A stretch of 25,702 nt of DNA from Brachionus koreanus (taxonomy: Eukaryota; Rotifera; Eurotatoria; Ploima; Brachionidae): the NCBI GenBank assembly GCA_016987375.1, contig PJRA01000216.1:642121-667822 (forward strand). The letters run 5' to 3'. Of the stretch, positions 8,396 through 17,788 are shown piece by piece. The notes under the pieces were generated by a model, which saw only the letters and a list, made by a program, of their open reading frames with translations, did not search any database and had not been told where the DNA came from. Made by a program: the position numbers and the translations under genes. The number at the start of each line of letters is the position of its first letter. Within the stretch, counting starts at the first letter, position 1.

Positions 8396-9340
8396 TGCTC
8401 TTCAAAATTATATGTCTAACTCTTTGTTCATCAAATTCTAAAAACTTTAAAATATCAAAACTTTAAATAAAAATTTTGAAATTTTGGCATGGTTACATCA
8501 TTATTGGATAAAAAGCCTAATAGCAACAGCAGTTACTTGTGAAATATGTCTAGTAAAATTTGAAAATTTTCTTTTAAGTAAGAAGATTACAAGATTGGTT
8601 TGAAAAATTTAATAATGGTGATATGAACATTCAGAGGAAGAACGGGTCATGTAGAGCACCCATTCTCGATCAGATTGCTCTGCGTACGACTGCTGACGAT
8701 TCCGATTAGTTCCTTATGATTTGACAGATTTCGATATTCAACGATACATTGAAATTTTTAGGAAACTTCTTAAAAAATCCTCTTGATGAAGTGTAATTTA
8801 TGATCAAATTAAAATTATCATGCTCCAAAATTATAAGTAAAAAGACATTTCAAATATTATTATTGCAGAAATATGTTTTCATAGTAAACATTCAATGTTA
8901 AACTTGCATATGAATGCAGAATTTTACACAATAGATGTAATATGTTTCTTCATTTAATGATTTAACAATAAAATGCCTGGCAGGTCAAATTCACTCGATT
9001 TTAAAAATTTCAACTTGATATTTTTTGTGAAAAAAACAAATTTTTGAATTAGATTGAACTAAAAAATTTAATTTTTATCTTAATAAATTTTTTTAATTAC
9101 TAAATATTTATTTTTATTTCTCTAGATATTTTAATTCATTAATTTTGAAATAAAACAACCGGTCTTTCTAGTGTTAATTTAAAATCCTTTAAAAATCTTT
9201 TTGATAGGCAATTTTTGAGTATGATCATGAAAATTTCATCCTAAACTTCAAATTGACTCGATGAACAATTTTTCAAACGGATCATTGCTTGTGATAACAA
9301 GTGAATCTATTTTCGAAATTATGAAATCATAAATTAATTT
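8396..9340 (+). pseudogene. Mariner transposase relic interrupted by later insertions (copy B)
   Basis: Three pieces of one transposase lie in order. ATG 8546 opens MSSKI. Positions 8584-8661 read WFEKFNNGDMNIQRKNGS, the end of the mariner DNA-binding helix-turn-helix and linker. Positions 8715-8783 read DLTDFDIQRYIEIFRKLLKK. Positions 9260-9322 read DEQFFKRIIACDNK, a stop, then IYFRNY, matching the region around the first catalytic aspartate (TGDEKW in active mariners). The last two pieces should be nearly adjacent but are separated by about 470 bases; CTTGATGAA (8782-8790) and CTCGATGAA (9257-9265) flank the intruder like a target duplication. Many stops and frame changes show that it is dead. 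Related relics lie at 495-735 and 20500-20990. Confidence 0.72.
8962..9177 (+). mobile_element. piggyBac-like MITE, degenerate (copy 3)
   Basis: The right end CCGGTCTTTCTAGTGTTAA (9159-9177) is a clear family end. The left end TTAACAATAAAATGCCTGG at 8962 matches the family terminus at about 15 of 19 positions. The 216-bp length agrees with copy 2. It lies inside the segment that interrupts mariner relic B, so it marks a later nested event. Confidence 0.55.
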
Positions 9341-10225
9341 TTAAAGGATCTTTAAAGAAATTTAAAAAAAATTGGTATAAATTATTTAAAGGTAATCCGA
9401 CATTTTTCTCTAAAGTATCTTTAAAAAGTATTCTAAGAGCTCTTTAAAATATTTTTAAAATTTTCATCAATTTTTCTTTAAAAAGTCATTAAATTTTTTT
9501 TATTTAATCAGCAAGCCATTTATATTTTAAAGCCGCAATTAATGTTCATGAGCATGGTTGAGTGCTTCTAAATAATGTAAGTTTCAAGGATTGTTGAAAT
9601 GAAAATCATGATCGCAAAATCAACAAAAATCAACAAAAATCAACAAATTATTTTCAATATAGATTGAATATTTAAGAATCAAAATAATAATTAAAAAGCT
9701 CGACATTCATAATCAATTTTTTGTTTCAAATTTTTCCGCGAAAAGCATGCTTGGTTCTGGACTACTTCCTGTTGATTCCAAGTTTTTATGGACAGTAGAT
9801 TTCATCATTTACAAAATCTTTAGAAAAATCCTAACCCTGATACGGGCCAAAAAGTAGCCGGCTAAAAAAAACGGACTAGCAACCGCGAGTAACTGCTCGT
9901 CTATTGCATTAGTTAGCCATATCTTCGTCAAACAGTATTAAAAATATTTTTTTAATTCTTGAATACTACTATAGTCGAAGTAAAAACTAAGACTGGAAAA
10001 TTTTATCTTTTTCAATCTTTCTAAATTTTAAGTGGCTACAGCCTTCTAAATGGTTTGAAAATTGTAGCATAGTGCAATTTGTATGCTAGTATTGCACTAA
10101 CTACACGTCTGGTCCTATTAATTTATCCAACTAGTCTTTTTACAAACTTTATTTAATCTACATAGACATATTTTTACAGACTAACTAGTCTCATCTCACT
10201 TCAAGCTTTGTTTATAAATATACTA
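9178..10225. other. Intergenic stretch with short repeated motifs
   Basis: Besides the end of mariner relic B, it holds repeated CTTTAAA strings between about 9188 and 9486, a short CAACAAAAAT tandem at 9617-9647, and a hairpin TAGTGCAAT...ATTGCACTA near 10070-10099. No gene was found. Confidence 0.4.
9617..9647 (+). repeat. Short tandem repeat, unit CAACAAAAAT
   Basis: Three consecutive copies of a 10-base unit, the last partial. No sign of function. Confidence 0.8.
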
Positions 10226-10275
10226 TTAACAATATTTTCACTTTTTACATTTTTCTAAATCAGTGGCTTACAGTA
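10226..10275 (+). repeat. Left arm of the 50-bp inverted repeat
   Basis: It matches the reverse complement of 13956-14005 at 49 of 50 positions; the one difference is A versus C at arm position 45. The inner part contains CAGTGGCTT, which resembles hAT ends, but no matching 8-bp direct target repeats flank that point. Confidence 0.9.
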
Positions 10276-10754
10276 AGGTGGCGCCACTTCTTTATACATT
10301 TAATTTAGAACTATTTAAAAATATACAAATTTATATTTTTTTTTATTCACATATTCCTGAGTTCTCTAAAACTGAGATACAACAAATAATGTCTCATTAG
10401 TTCTCTAAAGACATACATAGTAACAAAAAAATTCAATTAAAATTTATTCAGAAAAAAAAATTTAAGTCTTTGTTGAATTGACTCCTATTGATTTTTCTTT
10501 TTAGAAAAAAAATATTTTCAATTTATTCTCAATTGTAAATATAAAACTTGGTTAAATTAGGATTAAGCATTTGTTAAAATTTTCTTTATAATTCACTAAA
10601 GCTTATTATGACTAAATCAAAATTGTAAATGTTTTTTTAATTTATTCAATAATAATTTTCTTCTTAAATTTGTTTAAAATTTTTTCCAAAGGACAAGGAA
10701 TTATCTTTTTGATTTTTATTTTGTGCAACAATTATTTTTTTTGCTAATTAAGAC

Positions 10755-13648
10755 ATGCTTATCAAAAACATAAAAGATAAAAATGAATCCTTAAAGATTG
10801 ATTGTAAAATTGGAGAAGAAATCAAACGACATGAAAGTTATATTAAATTTTTGGAAAAATATGAAATTGGCAGAGCTGTTTTTGGTCAAAGCAAGGATAA
10901 AGTTATCAATTCAGACGAAATCATAAAGAAAATTATAAAAAAAAAAATTTTGTTTTAAAAGATTGTGACCTTGTTATTTTGCCAGCGATGATTTTTGATT
11001 TCACCGGCGTAAAAATCACCAAACAATTTTCAATTTTTGAAACAACTCACGTCGATTCATTTGGTTTGATATCAATCGATGTAAGTAACAATCGTCTTAA
11101 GAGTCTGGATGAAAAATTATTTGAAAACATGCCGTTTCTTAAATCTATTAATTTTAGCTGTAATCAAATAAAAGATATTGGTAAAACTACGTTTAAAAAA
11201 CAAAAGTATTTAAAAGAGATTAATTTTTCAAGGAATTTTATAAAAAAAATTGAGGAAACTTTGTTTGAAGAAAACTCTTTGTTAGAAGAAATTTATTTTT
11301 CGAATAATAATTTTGAAAATTTGGATATGAATTGTTTAAAATTTTCTAGAAATTCATTTAAAATAGTAGACTTTAATTTTATTGATAAAGTCAAAAAATG
11401 CGATAAATCTATTTCCATCCTAGAATTAAATCTAATGGATAATAAAATCAGTGAATTGTGTTTTTTAAAAAATATCAAAAAATTAGAAAAATTAAACTTA
11501 AGTTATAATATAATAGAGAAGATTATTAATTTAAGCGATAAGCCAGAATTGACTAAAATAAATGTAATGAAAAATAAAATATCGAAAATTAAAAAGTATT
11601 CATTAGATAATTTAATCGATCTAAATACAATAGATTTTAGTCAAAATGAATTAGAAGAAATTCCGCGAGGCTTATTCCTAAAATGTTCAAAAATAAAATT
11701 CATTAATTTCAGCTCTAATAAGATAAGATTTTTAAAAAAAATTGGTATAAATGAAAAAAAAATTCAAGAATTTAATTTTTCAAAAAACTGTTTAAGAATG
11801 ATCGATCTTGATTTTTTTGAAAATGTTAAAATAGATGCAATAGATTTAAGAGAAAATATTTCGAATAAAGATAGTTATATTGATATTTTAGAAGAAATTA
11901 AAAATTTATTAGACAGTTCATTAGATAATTCAAAAATACTCCAAATTTTNNNNNNNNNNNNNNNNNNNNNNNNNNNNNNNNNNNNNNNNNNNNNNNNNNN
12001 NNNNNNNNNNNNNNNNNNNNNNNNNNNNNNNNNNNNNNNNNNNNNNNNNNNNNNNNNNNNNNNNNNNNNNNNNNNNNNNNNNNNNNNNNNNNNNNNNNNN
12101 NNNNNNNNNNNNNNNNNNNNNNNNNNNNNNNNNNNNNNNNNNNNNNNNNNNNNNNNNNNNNNNNNNNNNNNNNNNNNNNNNNNNNNNNNNNNNNNNNNNN
12201 NNNNNNNNNNNNNNNNNNNNNNNNNNNNNNNNNNNNNNNNNNNNNNNNNNNNNNNNNNNNNNNNNNNNNNNNNNNNNNNNNNNNNNNNNNNNNNNNNNNN
12301 NNNNNNNNNNNNNNNNNNNNNNNNNNNNNNNNNNNNNNNNNNNNNNNNNNNNNNNNNNNNNNNNNNNNNNNNNNNNNNNNNNNNNNNNNNNNNNNNNNNN
12401 NNNNNNNNNNNNNNNNNNNNNNNNNNNNNNNNNNNNNNNNNNNNNNNNNNNNNNNNNNNNNNNNNNNNNNNNNNNNNNNNNNNNNNNNNNNNNNNNNNNN
12501 NNNNNNNNNNNNNNNNNNNNNNNNNNNNNNNNNNNNNNNNNNNNNNNNNNNNNNNNNNNNNNNNNNNNNNNNNNNNNNNNNNNNNNNNNNNNNNNNNNNN
12601 NNNNNNNNNNNNNNNNNNNNNNNNNNNNNNNNNNNNNNNNNNNNNNNNNNNNNNNNNNNNNNNNNNNNNNNNNNNNNNNNNNNNNNNNNNNNNNNNNNNN
12701 NNNNNNNNNNNNNNNNNNNNNNNNNNNNNNNNNNNNNNNNNNNNNNNNNNNNNNNNNNNNNNNNNNNNNNNNNNNNNNNNNNNNNNNNNNNNNNNNNNNN
12801 NNNNNNNNNNNNNNNNNNNNNNNNNNATGTTCTGGAAAATTGGTCCTTACATTTTAGTGACCATTAAAATAATAAAAAAATCGTTAAAATTACTCGTTAT
12901 TTTGTTAATAATGCTATTGGGATTTATTCTTTCATTTCGTAATCGAAGCTATCATTCCAAACTTAACGATATCGATCAAAATACAATTTTTAATACAACA
13001 ATTGAATTTGGTATTTTTCAATTGTTTTCATTTGGTCTAGGTAATTTGGAAATTGAAAATATGGGATTAGAAAATCAAATAAATACGGGAAATTTTGTCA
13101 ATTTTTTAATATACATATTTTTTATATTTCTAATTCCTTTGTTGATGGTCAACATATTTACTGGTATTTCAATTGATGAAATTCAAAAATTATTAAGAGA
13201 ATCTAATGTTGAGATTCAGTATAGAAAAATAGAATATATAGATAACCTGATTGAATTTATACTTTTTTTAAACATAGATTTATTAGACTTTAGCTCAAAT
13301 TTAATGGAAAGAATTAAAAAAATTTTTATTCGTTCAATAATAAAAGAAAATTTGGAAAATTATAAGATAAATAATCTATTTGATTCAATAAACGATGAAG
13401 ATGAAAGCGAAAATAAAATCAATGACAATTTAAAAATAATCATAGATAAATTAGAAGCAAATACAGAAAAAGAAAACAAAAATCAAGTTTTAGACAAAAC
13501 TATTAGAATAAATGCACCATATATTGACAATGAAAATGATCAAAATTCAGCTCAATCGGGCAGAAAAAGAATGACAAAGTCGTTCCAACCAAAATTTAAT
13601 CTTGAACTAAACAACTTGCTTAAGAAAAATGCTGAAATACAAGAATGA
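10755..13648 (+). CDS. LRR protein fused to a TRPA-like cation channel pore
   Basis: ATG 10755 starts a cytosolic-looking N-terminus without a signal peptide. At the A11 run (10937-10947) the frame shifts by one base; a single extra A lets the reading continue as NFVLKDCDLVILPAM into a long frame. About eleven leucine-rich repeats of 22-24 residues follow (frame-corrected residues 105-375; for example LEKLNLSYNIIEKI, LNTIDFSQNELEEIP). After the gap come an S5-like helix (SLKLLVILLIMLLGFILSF), a pore segment with FGLGNLEIE, an S6 helix (FVNFLIYIFFIFLIPLLM), then VNIFTGISIDEIQKL, like the NLLIGLAVGDIAEVQ after S6 of TRPA channels. A charged tail ends at TGA 13646-13648. TRPA channels normally have ankyrin repeats here. 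Predicted plasma-membrane cation channel. The frame agrees on both sides of the gap, but two genes cannot be excluded. Confidence 0.7.
11950..12826. other. Assembly gap, 877 N
   Basis: The run of N interrupts the LRR-channel gene between the repeats and S5. About 292 residues would fit, enough for a linker and the S1-S4 helices. The length is not a round placeholder, so it was probably estimated from read pairs; the flanking frames are in register at this length. Confidence 0.95.
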
Positions 13649-13955
13649 GCGTAATATTTTTAAATTGAAGAAAACTTTTAAGAATATTCTATTTTTTTAA
13701 GTACTTGATTTTTTATTTCAATTTATAAAATTAAATTTGTATTTTTTAAATTTTTTTATAATAAGAAATTTTATGATTGATTGTATTATTAAGAATTAAA
13801 AATATTAGAATTTTTTTTATTTTTTATTAAGCTTTATTAAATTAATTAATTTGATATTATTAAGCGATAAAAAGCTGTTTAATACCTAAAATTAAAATAA
13901 ATAGAAAAATAGTTGTACTTAAATGTGCGTTGTGCGAACATATTAAATTTTTTAA
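13649..13955 (+). other. 3' flank of the LRR-channel gene
   Basis: Extremely AT-rich, non-coding and presumably 3' UTR. An AATAAA occurs near 13894-13899 and several near-matches lie closer to the stop; the real site cannot be chosen from sequence. Confidence 0.4.
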
Positions 13956-14005
13956 TACTGGAAGCCACTGATTTAGAAAAATGTAAAAAGTGAAAATATT
14001 GTTAA
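13956..14005 (-). repeat. Right arm of the 50-bp inverted repeat
   Basis: Reverse complement of 10226-10275 with one mismatch; its TTAA (14002-14005) is outermost. Confidence 0.9.
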
Positions 14006-14030
14006 CACTAGAAGCACCAAGCATTTTTTC
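14002..14030 (+). mobile_element. Solo piggyBac-like MITE end
   Basis: TTAACACTAGAAGCACCAAGC begins like the left end of the MITE copies at 4697 and 7949, but the interior soon diverges and no right end is found downstream. It shares its TTAA with the right arm of the 50-bp inverted repeat. Confidence 0.4.
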
Positions 14031-15044
14031 ATGTTTTTTTAATTCAAAAATATTTTATAGAAAAATTATATTATATAGAAATATTCCAACTATGAGTTGA
14101 TTTTTTTGGATTTTTTTCTTTATTTCAAAATCAGATTGCTGTTCGTCATCATTTTTAATTTACTTTTTACTAGCTTTTTTCTTGGCATATAGTTTTTTGA
14201 ACAGATTTTCTTTTTTTCTAAAGACTAGTATTTTTAGGACTTTAATTATCTTTTTAAAATTTTCTCTTCGAATTTCGAACCGGTCAAATATAATGTCTTA
14301 AATAAGTATTATAACTATTCTTAGTCACAATCAATTATTTTTTATTTTATAAACGCGTTTTCTATGAATTTCAAATTAATGATTTTTTTTCTTCTTTTAT
14401 AATTGAGTTTTATTAAATCAAATTTCATTTTCTAAAAATGTTTTTTATTCAAAATCAAAAAAATTAAAATTAAAAAATTAAATTCTTAAGATAATTTTTT
14501 TATACTAAACCAAATTTTTATTAAAAAATTTTATTACAAGGAAAGATTATTATGTAATAAAGTTTCATTTATCCTCAATTAATGTTATGATGCTAAGTGA
14601 TAATATTGCTATTTATTCAATATGATTAGTAGTTATTATAATCAACGTCAATTCATGAATTATACATATTTGCAGTTTAATTCAGACAAGATTAAATTTT
14701 TTTTAATCATAACTATAAAATTTTTATATATGCACAAGCGAAGAGCAAAAAATTTACTGAGGATAATGAAAGATATATAATGAGCGAGGGATATGTAATA
14801 CATCCCACGTATCACTGAGTCATCAGCTTCTCAACTTATGGAAATTACTGCTATGAAATAAAAATTAATATTTTGAATTTAAAAAATTTAAAAATATTTT
14901 TATAATTAATACAAAAAAAAACTTTTATTGATTGATTTATCTTGCTTTAGTTGTCTAAAAACTAAAAACTAAAATTGTGAAAGAAAAATTTCTACTTGAC
15001 TAAATGTTTTTTTCTCATATTAGCAATAAAATTAAATTATTAAG
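14031..15044. other. AT-rich intergenic region
   Basis: No coding frame, RNA gene or recognisable repeat is visible between the solo MITE end and the next MITE. Confidence 0.4.
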
Positions 15045-15336
15045 GTTTTGTGAAATCAAGTACAATAGAACGAAACAAAATGTTAAAAATTCTCATAACT
15101 TTTAAATTTAAATTCTTTCAAAAGTGAAAAGCAAGTTTTGTAAATGCAAAAAATCTTGTTGTAAATGCAAAGTTGCCCTATCATCAACAATCTGGTAAAA
15201 CTCTGCAAATTTAGCATAATTTAAATTTGGAAAAGTTTGACTATAGTACATTTTGCAGAGTCTTTGCACATCAATAGCAGACTTTGACTTTTGAATTTTT
15301 GTTTTATTTTTTTATTTGTACCAAATTTCACAAAAC
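15045..15336. mobile_element. 292-bp MITE with 21-bp terminal inverted repeats
   Basis: The left end GTTTTGTGAAATCAAGTACAA and the reverse complement of the right end GTTTTGTGAAATTTGGTACAA agree at 18 of 21 positions. Inside, ACTCTGCAAA (about 15190) and TTTGCAGAGT (about 15253) form a second inverted pair. A second copy in the same orientation starts at 25541. No coding capacity and no clear target duplication. Confidence 0.75.
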
Positions 15337-16606
15337 TACTGTTAAACAATTTTGAATAATTATTTTTCAAAGTTATTTGAAAAATTTGTCCTTAAAAAAT
15401 TAATTAGAAATCATTTGATTTTAAATTTTTAATCATTTAAATTTAAGTTTTCTGCCAATATTTTATGCCATTAAAAACATTAGCTTCATAAATACTATGT
15501 AATTGAAATTTATTTTTAAAAGTTTGAATTTAAATCTTTTTCTAGTATTGTATGCGCTTATAATTTAATTTTCATTTCGGGTTTTTTTTGTGCTGTTTCT
15601 TGCGTTTCATTTTTGATTATCGGTTGGAAATTCTCAAAATATCTTCTTGATAAAAAATAAAAATATGCTCTTTTTGACGTTAGAATCACTTATAATTAGA
15701 TTTTTTCATACTGTTTATCTCAATTTTTAAGTAAACATTTAATTATTATTAATTATTGATAAAAAAATAAAGCAATTTTAAATCTACACAACTATCAATT
15801 AAATTTTCAACCTTCAGCTTTAAACTCAAAATTTTGCCTCAATAACGATTGAATGAGAATAATTTTAAATTAATCAAATTTTTTTTTTAAATCAAAAATT
15901 GTTAATTTGCTTATTTAATTAAACAAAATTATCAAAGAATGTCGATAGTTTTTTTTTTTGAAAGAAAAATTAATTAGTCAAATGGGCTGAAATTTCCATT
16001 AGACTGAAATCAAAAATTTATGATTTTATTAAATATTTTATGCGAAATTATTATGGCTATTGAAAAAAATTAATCGAATTTGACTTTTAAAAATATCAAT
16101 TTTAGAAAAATAGATAACAAATAAATTTTGACTTATTAACAATCACATATAATTCTTCTAGATCTAATCAATTTTTAATAGTCAATAAGAATAAAGATTT
16201 TAAGAAAAGGTAAAATTTCAACTAAAAATTGTTTCTCTTTTGGTATTTATATGAAATGTTATCTCATTTTTCAAATTTTAAATTTAGAAAAAAATGCCAA
16301 AAACTGATTTGAAACTTAAAGTGGAGTAAGTTTATACTTGAACAATTTAAAGATTACATTTTAATTAAAAGTTAATTATTATTAATAAATTAAATTTAGA
16401 GTCTAAAATGCCAAAAATAAGTGTTGGTTTAAAGTATACAGTTTGACAAATTAAAATTTTTATCACGAAATCTTAATTGACTAATCCTGTAAATTTTAAC
16501 TATTTACAAGACGCTTAAATATAAGATTTTCTCTCAGGATAATAATGTCAGTTTTGGCAATACCTACACATTTTTTTAAAGCCAGCTTTTTCTATTATTT
16601 TTAACT
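15337..16606. other. AT-rich intergenic region upstream of the neuropeptide gene
   Basis: No coding frame, RNA gene or repeat stands out. The distal promoter of the calcitonin-type gene probably lies here, but no motif is specific enough to name. Confidence 0.4.
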
Positions 16607-16613
16607 TATAAAA
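16607..16613 (+). promoter_or_regulatory. Possible TATA box of the calcitonin-type gene
   Basis: TATAAAA lies about 100 bases before ATG 16710. The position suits a short leader, but similar strings are frequent nearby. Confidence 0.25.
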
Positions 16614-16709
16614 ATCAATTATATAAATTTAATAAAACTTTAGTTTTTTTTTTTAAATAAAAACTTGCATTTTTAGAATTTAAAATTGATCAGTAATTTT
16701 CGATTAATA

Positions 16710-17201
16710 ATGTTTTCAAAAAATAAATGGCCTATAAAAAAGTTATTGAGTCTTTTTTTTATTTTGATCTCAGTAATGATGACAAATTGTATGCCGAGCA
16801 GAGTCTATGGCCCTGGTTCAAATGAAATGAATGGAAAACTTGACCAAAAGTACCAAGAAATTTCGAAAATAAATAATTTACTGGCTTTCATTGATTATTA
16901 CAGCTGGAAAAAAATTAATTCTGACAAACTAATTGACTCCAAAGCACAAAAATTCATTCATGAAAGACAAATCAATAAGCAGCAAAAAATATCAAAAAAT
17001 TTGAACAATGATTTTTTGCAGTAAGATAAAACAAAATTTTTATTTGAATAGAAAAATTAATTCTTTTTTTTTTTAAGAAAACTAAAAAAAGACTGTCATC
17101 TCGGTCTTGGAATGGGCTATTTGTGTCATGCATATTCAATTACAAAATTTGCACAACACCAGAAACTTTTATCTGATCCAAAAGGACCTGGCAAACGTTA
17201 A
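16710..17201 (+). CDS. Calcitonin-type neuropeptide precursor, two exons
   Basis: Exon 1 (16710-17020) encodes a signal peptide (MFSKNKWPIKKLLSLFFILI, then SVMMTNC) and an acidic/basic spacer. A 57-nt intron with donor GTAAGA (17021) and acceptor TTTTTAAG (17077), phase 2, leads to exon 2 (17078-17201). Exon 2 reads QKLKK, then DCHLGLGMGYLCHAY as the start of the peptide, then DPKGPGKR and stop. Cleavage after KK and amidation at GKR would release a 33-residue peptide with a Cys2-Cys12 disulfide ring, a helical middle and a C-terminal proline-amide. The N-terminal ring plus Pro-amide are hallmarks of calcitonin-type hormones, and a nine-residue ring matches protostome calcitonins as I recall them. 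Ligand of a family B GPCR, secreted by neuroendocrine cells. A TTG upstream of the ATG was not used as a start. Confidence 0.85.
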
Positions 17202-17366
17202 AATACGTTTTCTGTGCTTATTTGATTGATGTTCAAAATTTGAAGTCACTCATGAAATGTTTAATAATTTTAAGTTTTAGATGCTAAATTTTATTTTTTT
17301 ATCATATATCTATTCTATTTATTTTAAAATGAATTTTAGAAAAAAAAAATTTTAATTTTATTTTTT

Positions 17367-17371
17367 AAAAA
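17367..17371 (-). terminator. Pol III terminator of tRNA-Lys
   Basis: On the minus strand a run of five T lies five bases after the tRNA 3' end, sufficient for RNA polymerase III termination. Confidence 0.65.
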
Positions 17372-17375
17372 TAAT

Positions 17376-17448
17376 CGCCCGATAAGGGGCTCGAACCCTT
17401 GGCCTTGAGATTAAAAGTCTCACGCTCTACCGACTGAGCTAACCGGGC
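17376..17448 (-). tRNA. trnK-UUU: tRNA-Lys (anticodon UUU)
   Basis: On the minus strand the 73-nt gene folds into a full cloverleaf: acceptor stem GCCCGGT/ATCGGGC with one G-U pair, D arm GCTC...GAGC with AGTCGGTA loop, anticodon arm TGAGA-CTTTTAA-TCTCA with anticodon TTT, and T arm AAGGG-TTCGAGC-CCCTT. The discriminator base is G. No intron and no encoded CCA, as expected for a eukaryotic nuclear tRNA. The internal promoter boxes A (TAGCTCAGTCGG) and B (GGTTCGAGCCC) are intact. It decodes AAA/AAG lysine codons, very abundant in these AT-rich genes. It lies between the neuropeptide gene and TMEM39 on the opposite strand. Confidence 0.97.
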
Positions 17449-17788
17449 CTATTTAATTAATTACACTTACATGCCATTAAAATTTAATAAATACCAAGTT
17501 AACGTGGGTTAAATTAATACTCAAATCTCTTTAATATTTAATCCGAATATTAATAAATTTTTTAACAATTAATTAATTAATTGAAAAAAATTAAATTTTT
17601 ATTTTTGGAAAGACATTTTAAGATACTCACTTAAAAATATACATCAAATTAAAAGAATCATGCATAATTTAAAATTTTTGATAAAATACAAAAATAAATT
17701 TTTCTCTCATTAATAATTATAAAATTGAAATAGTTTCAAAATTTTGAAAAATCTTGTATATAAAAAAACAAATGCTCAATGCTACATT

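Larger units (their letters stand above)
10226..14005. mobile_element. Candidate TTAA-bounded element carrying the LRR-channel gene
   Basis: Positions 10226-10275 and 13956-14005 are inverted copies of each other: 49 of 50 bases agree, the first 44 without a mismatch, starting TTAACAATATTTTCACTTTT. The TTAA faces outward on both sides, and similarity stops abruptly just inside and just outside the 50 bases. This is the geometry of a DNA transposon with long terminal inverted repeats and a TTAA target. The only gene inside is the LRR/TRPA-like channel, which is not a transposase, although 877 bases are unsequenced. The alternative is two chance-opposed copies of a short dispersed repeat. The right TTAA is also the start of a CACTAGAAG MITE end. 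Confidence 0.5.

Noticed and set aside
9621..9647. CRISPR-like array
   Set aside because: Only three adjacent 10-base units with no spacers; a simple tandem repeat in a eukaryotic genome.
10902..10985. An intron joining the N-terminal frame to the LRR frame
   Set aside because: The acceptor TTATTTTGCCAG is acceptable, but the donor (AAAGTTATC) is poor and splicing would remove sensible coding sequence that reads well with one extra A in the A11 run.
11293..11478. Minus-strand frame inside the LRR region
   Set aside because: Antisense of LRR coding sequence; no independent support.
10261..13970. hAT element with CAGTGGC...GCCACTG ends
   Set aside because: The 8 bases outside the two ends (TTCTAAAT and ATTTAGAA) are inverted, not direct, repeats, and the inverted similarity continues to the TTAA, so the boundary is not here.
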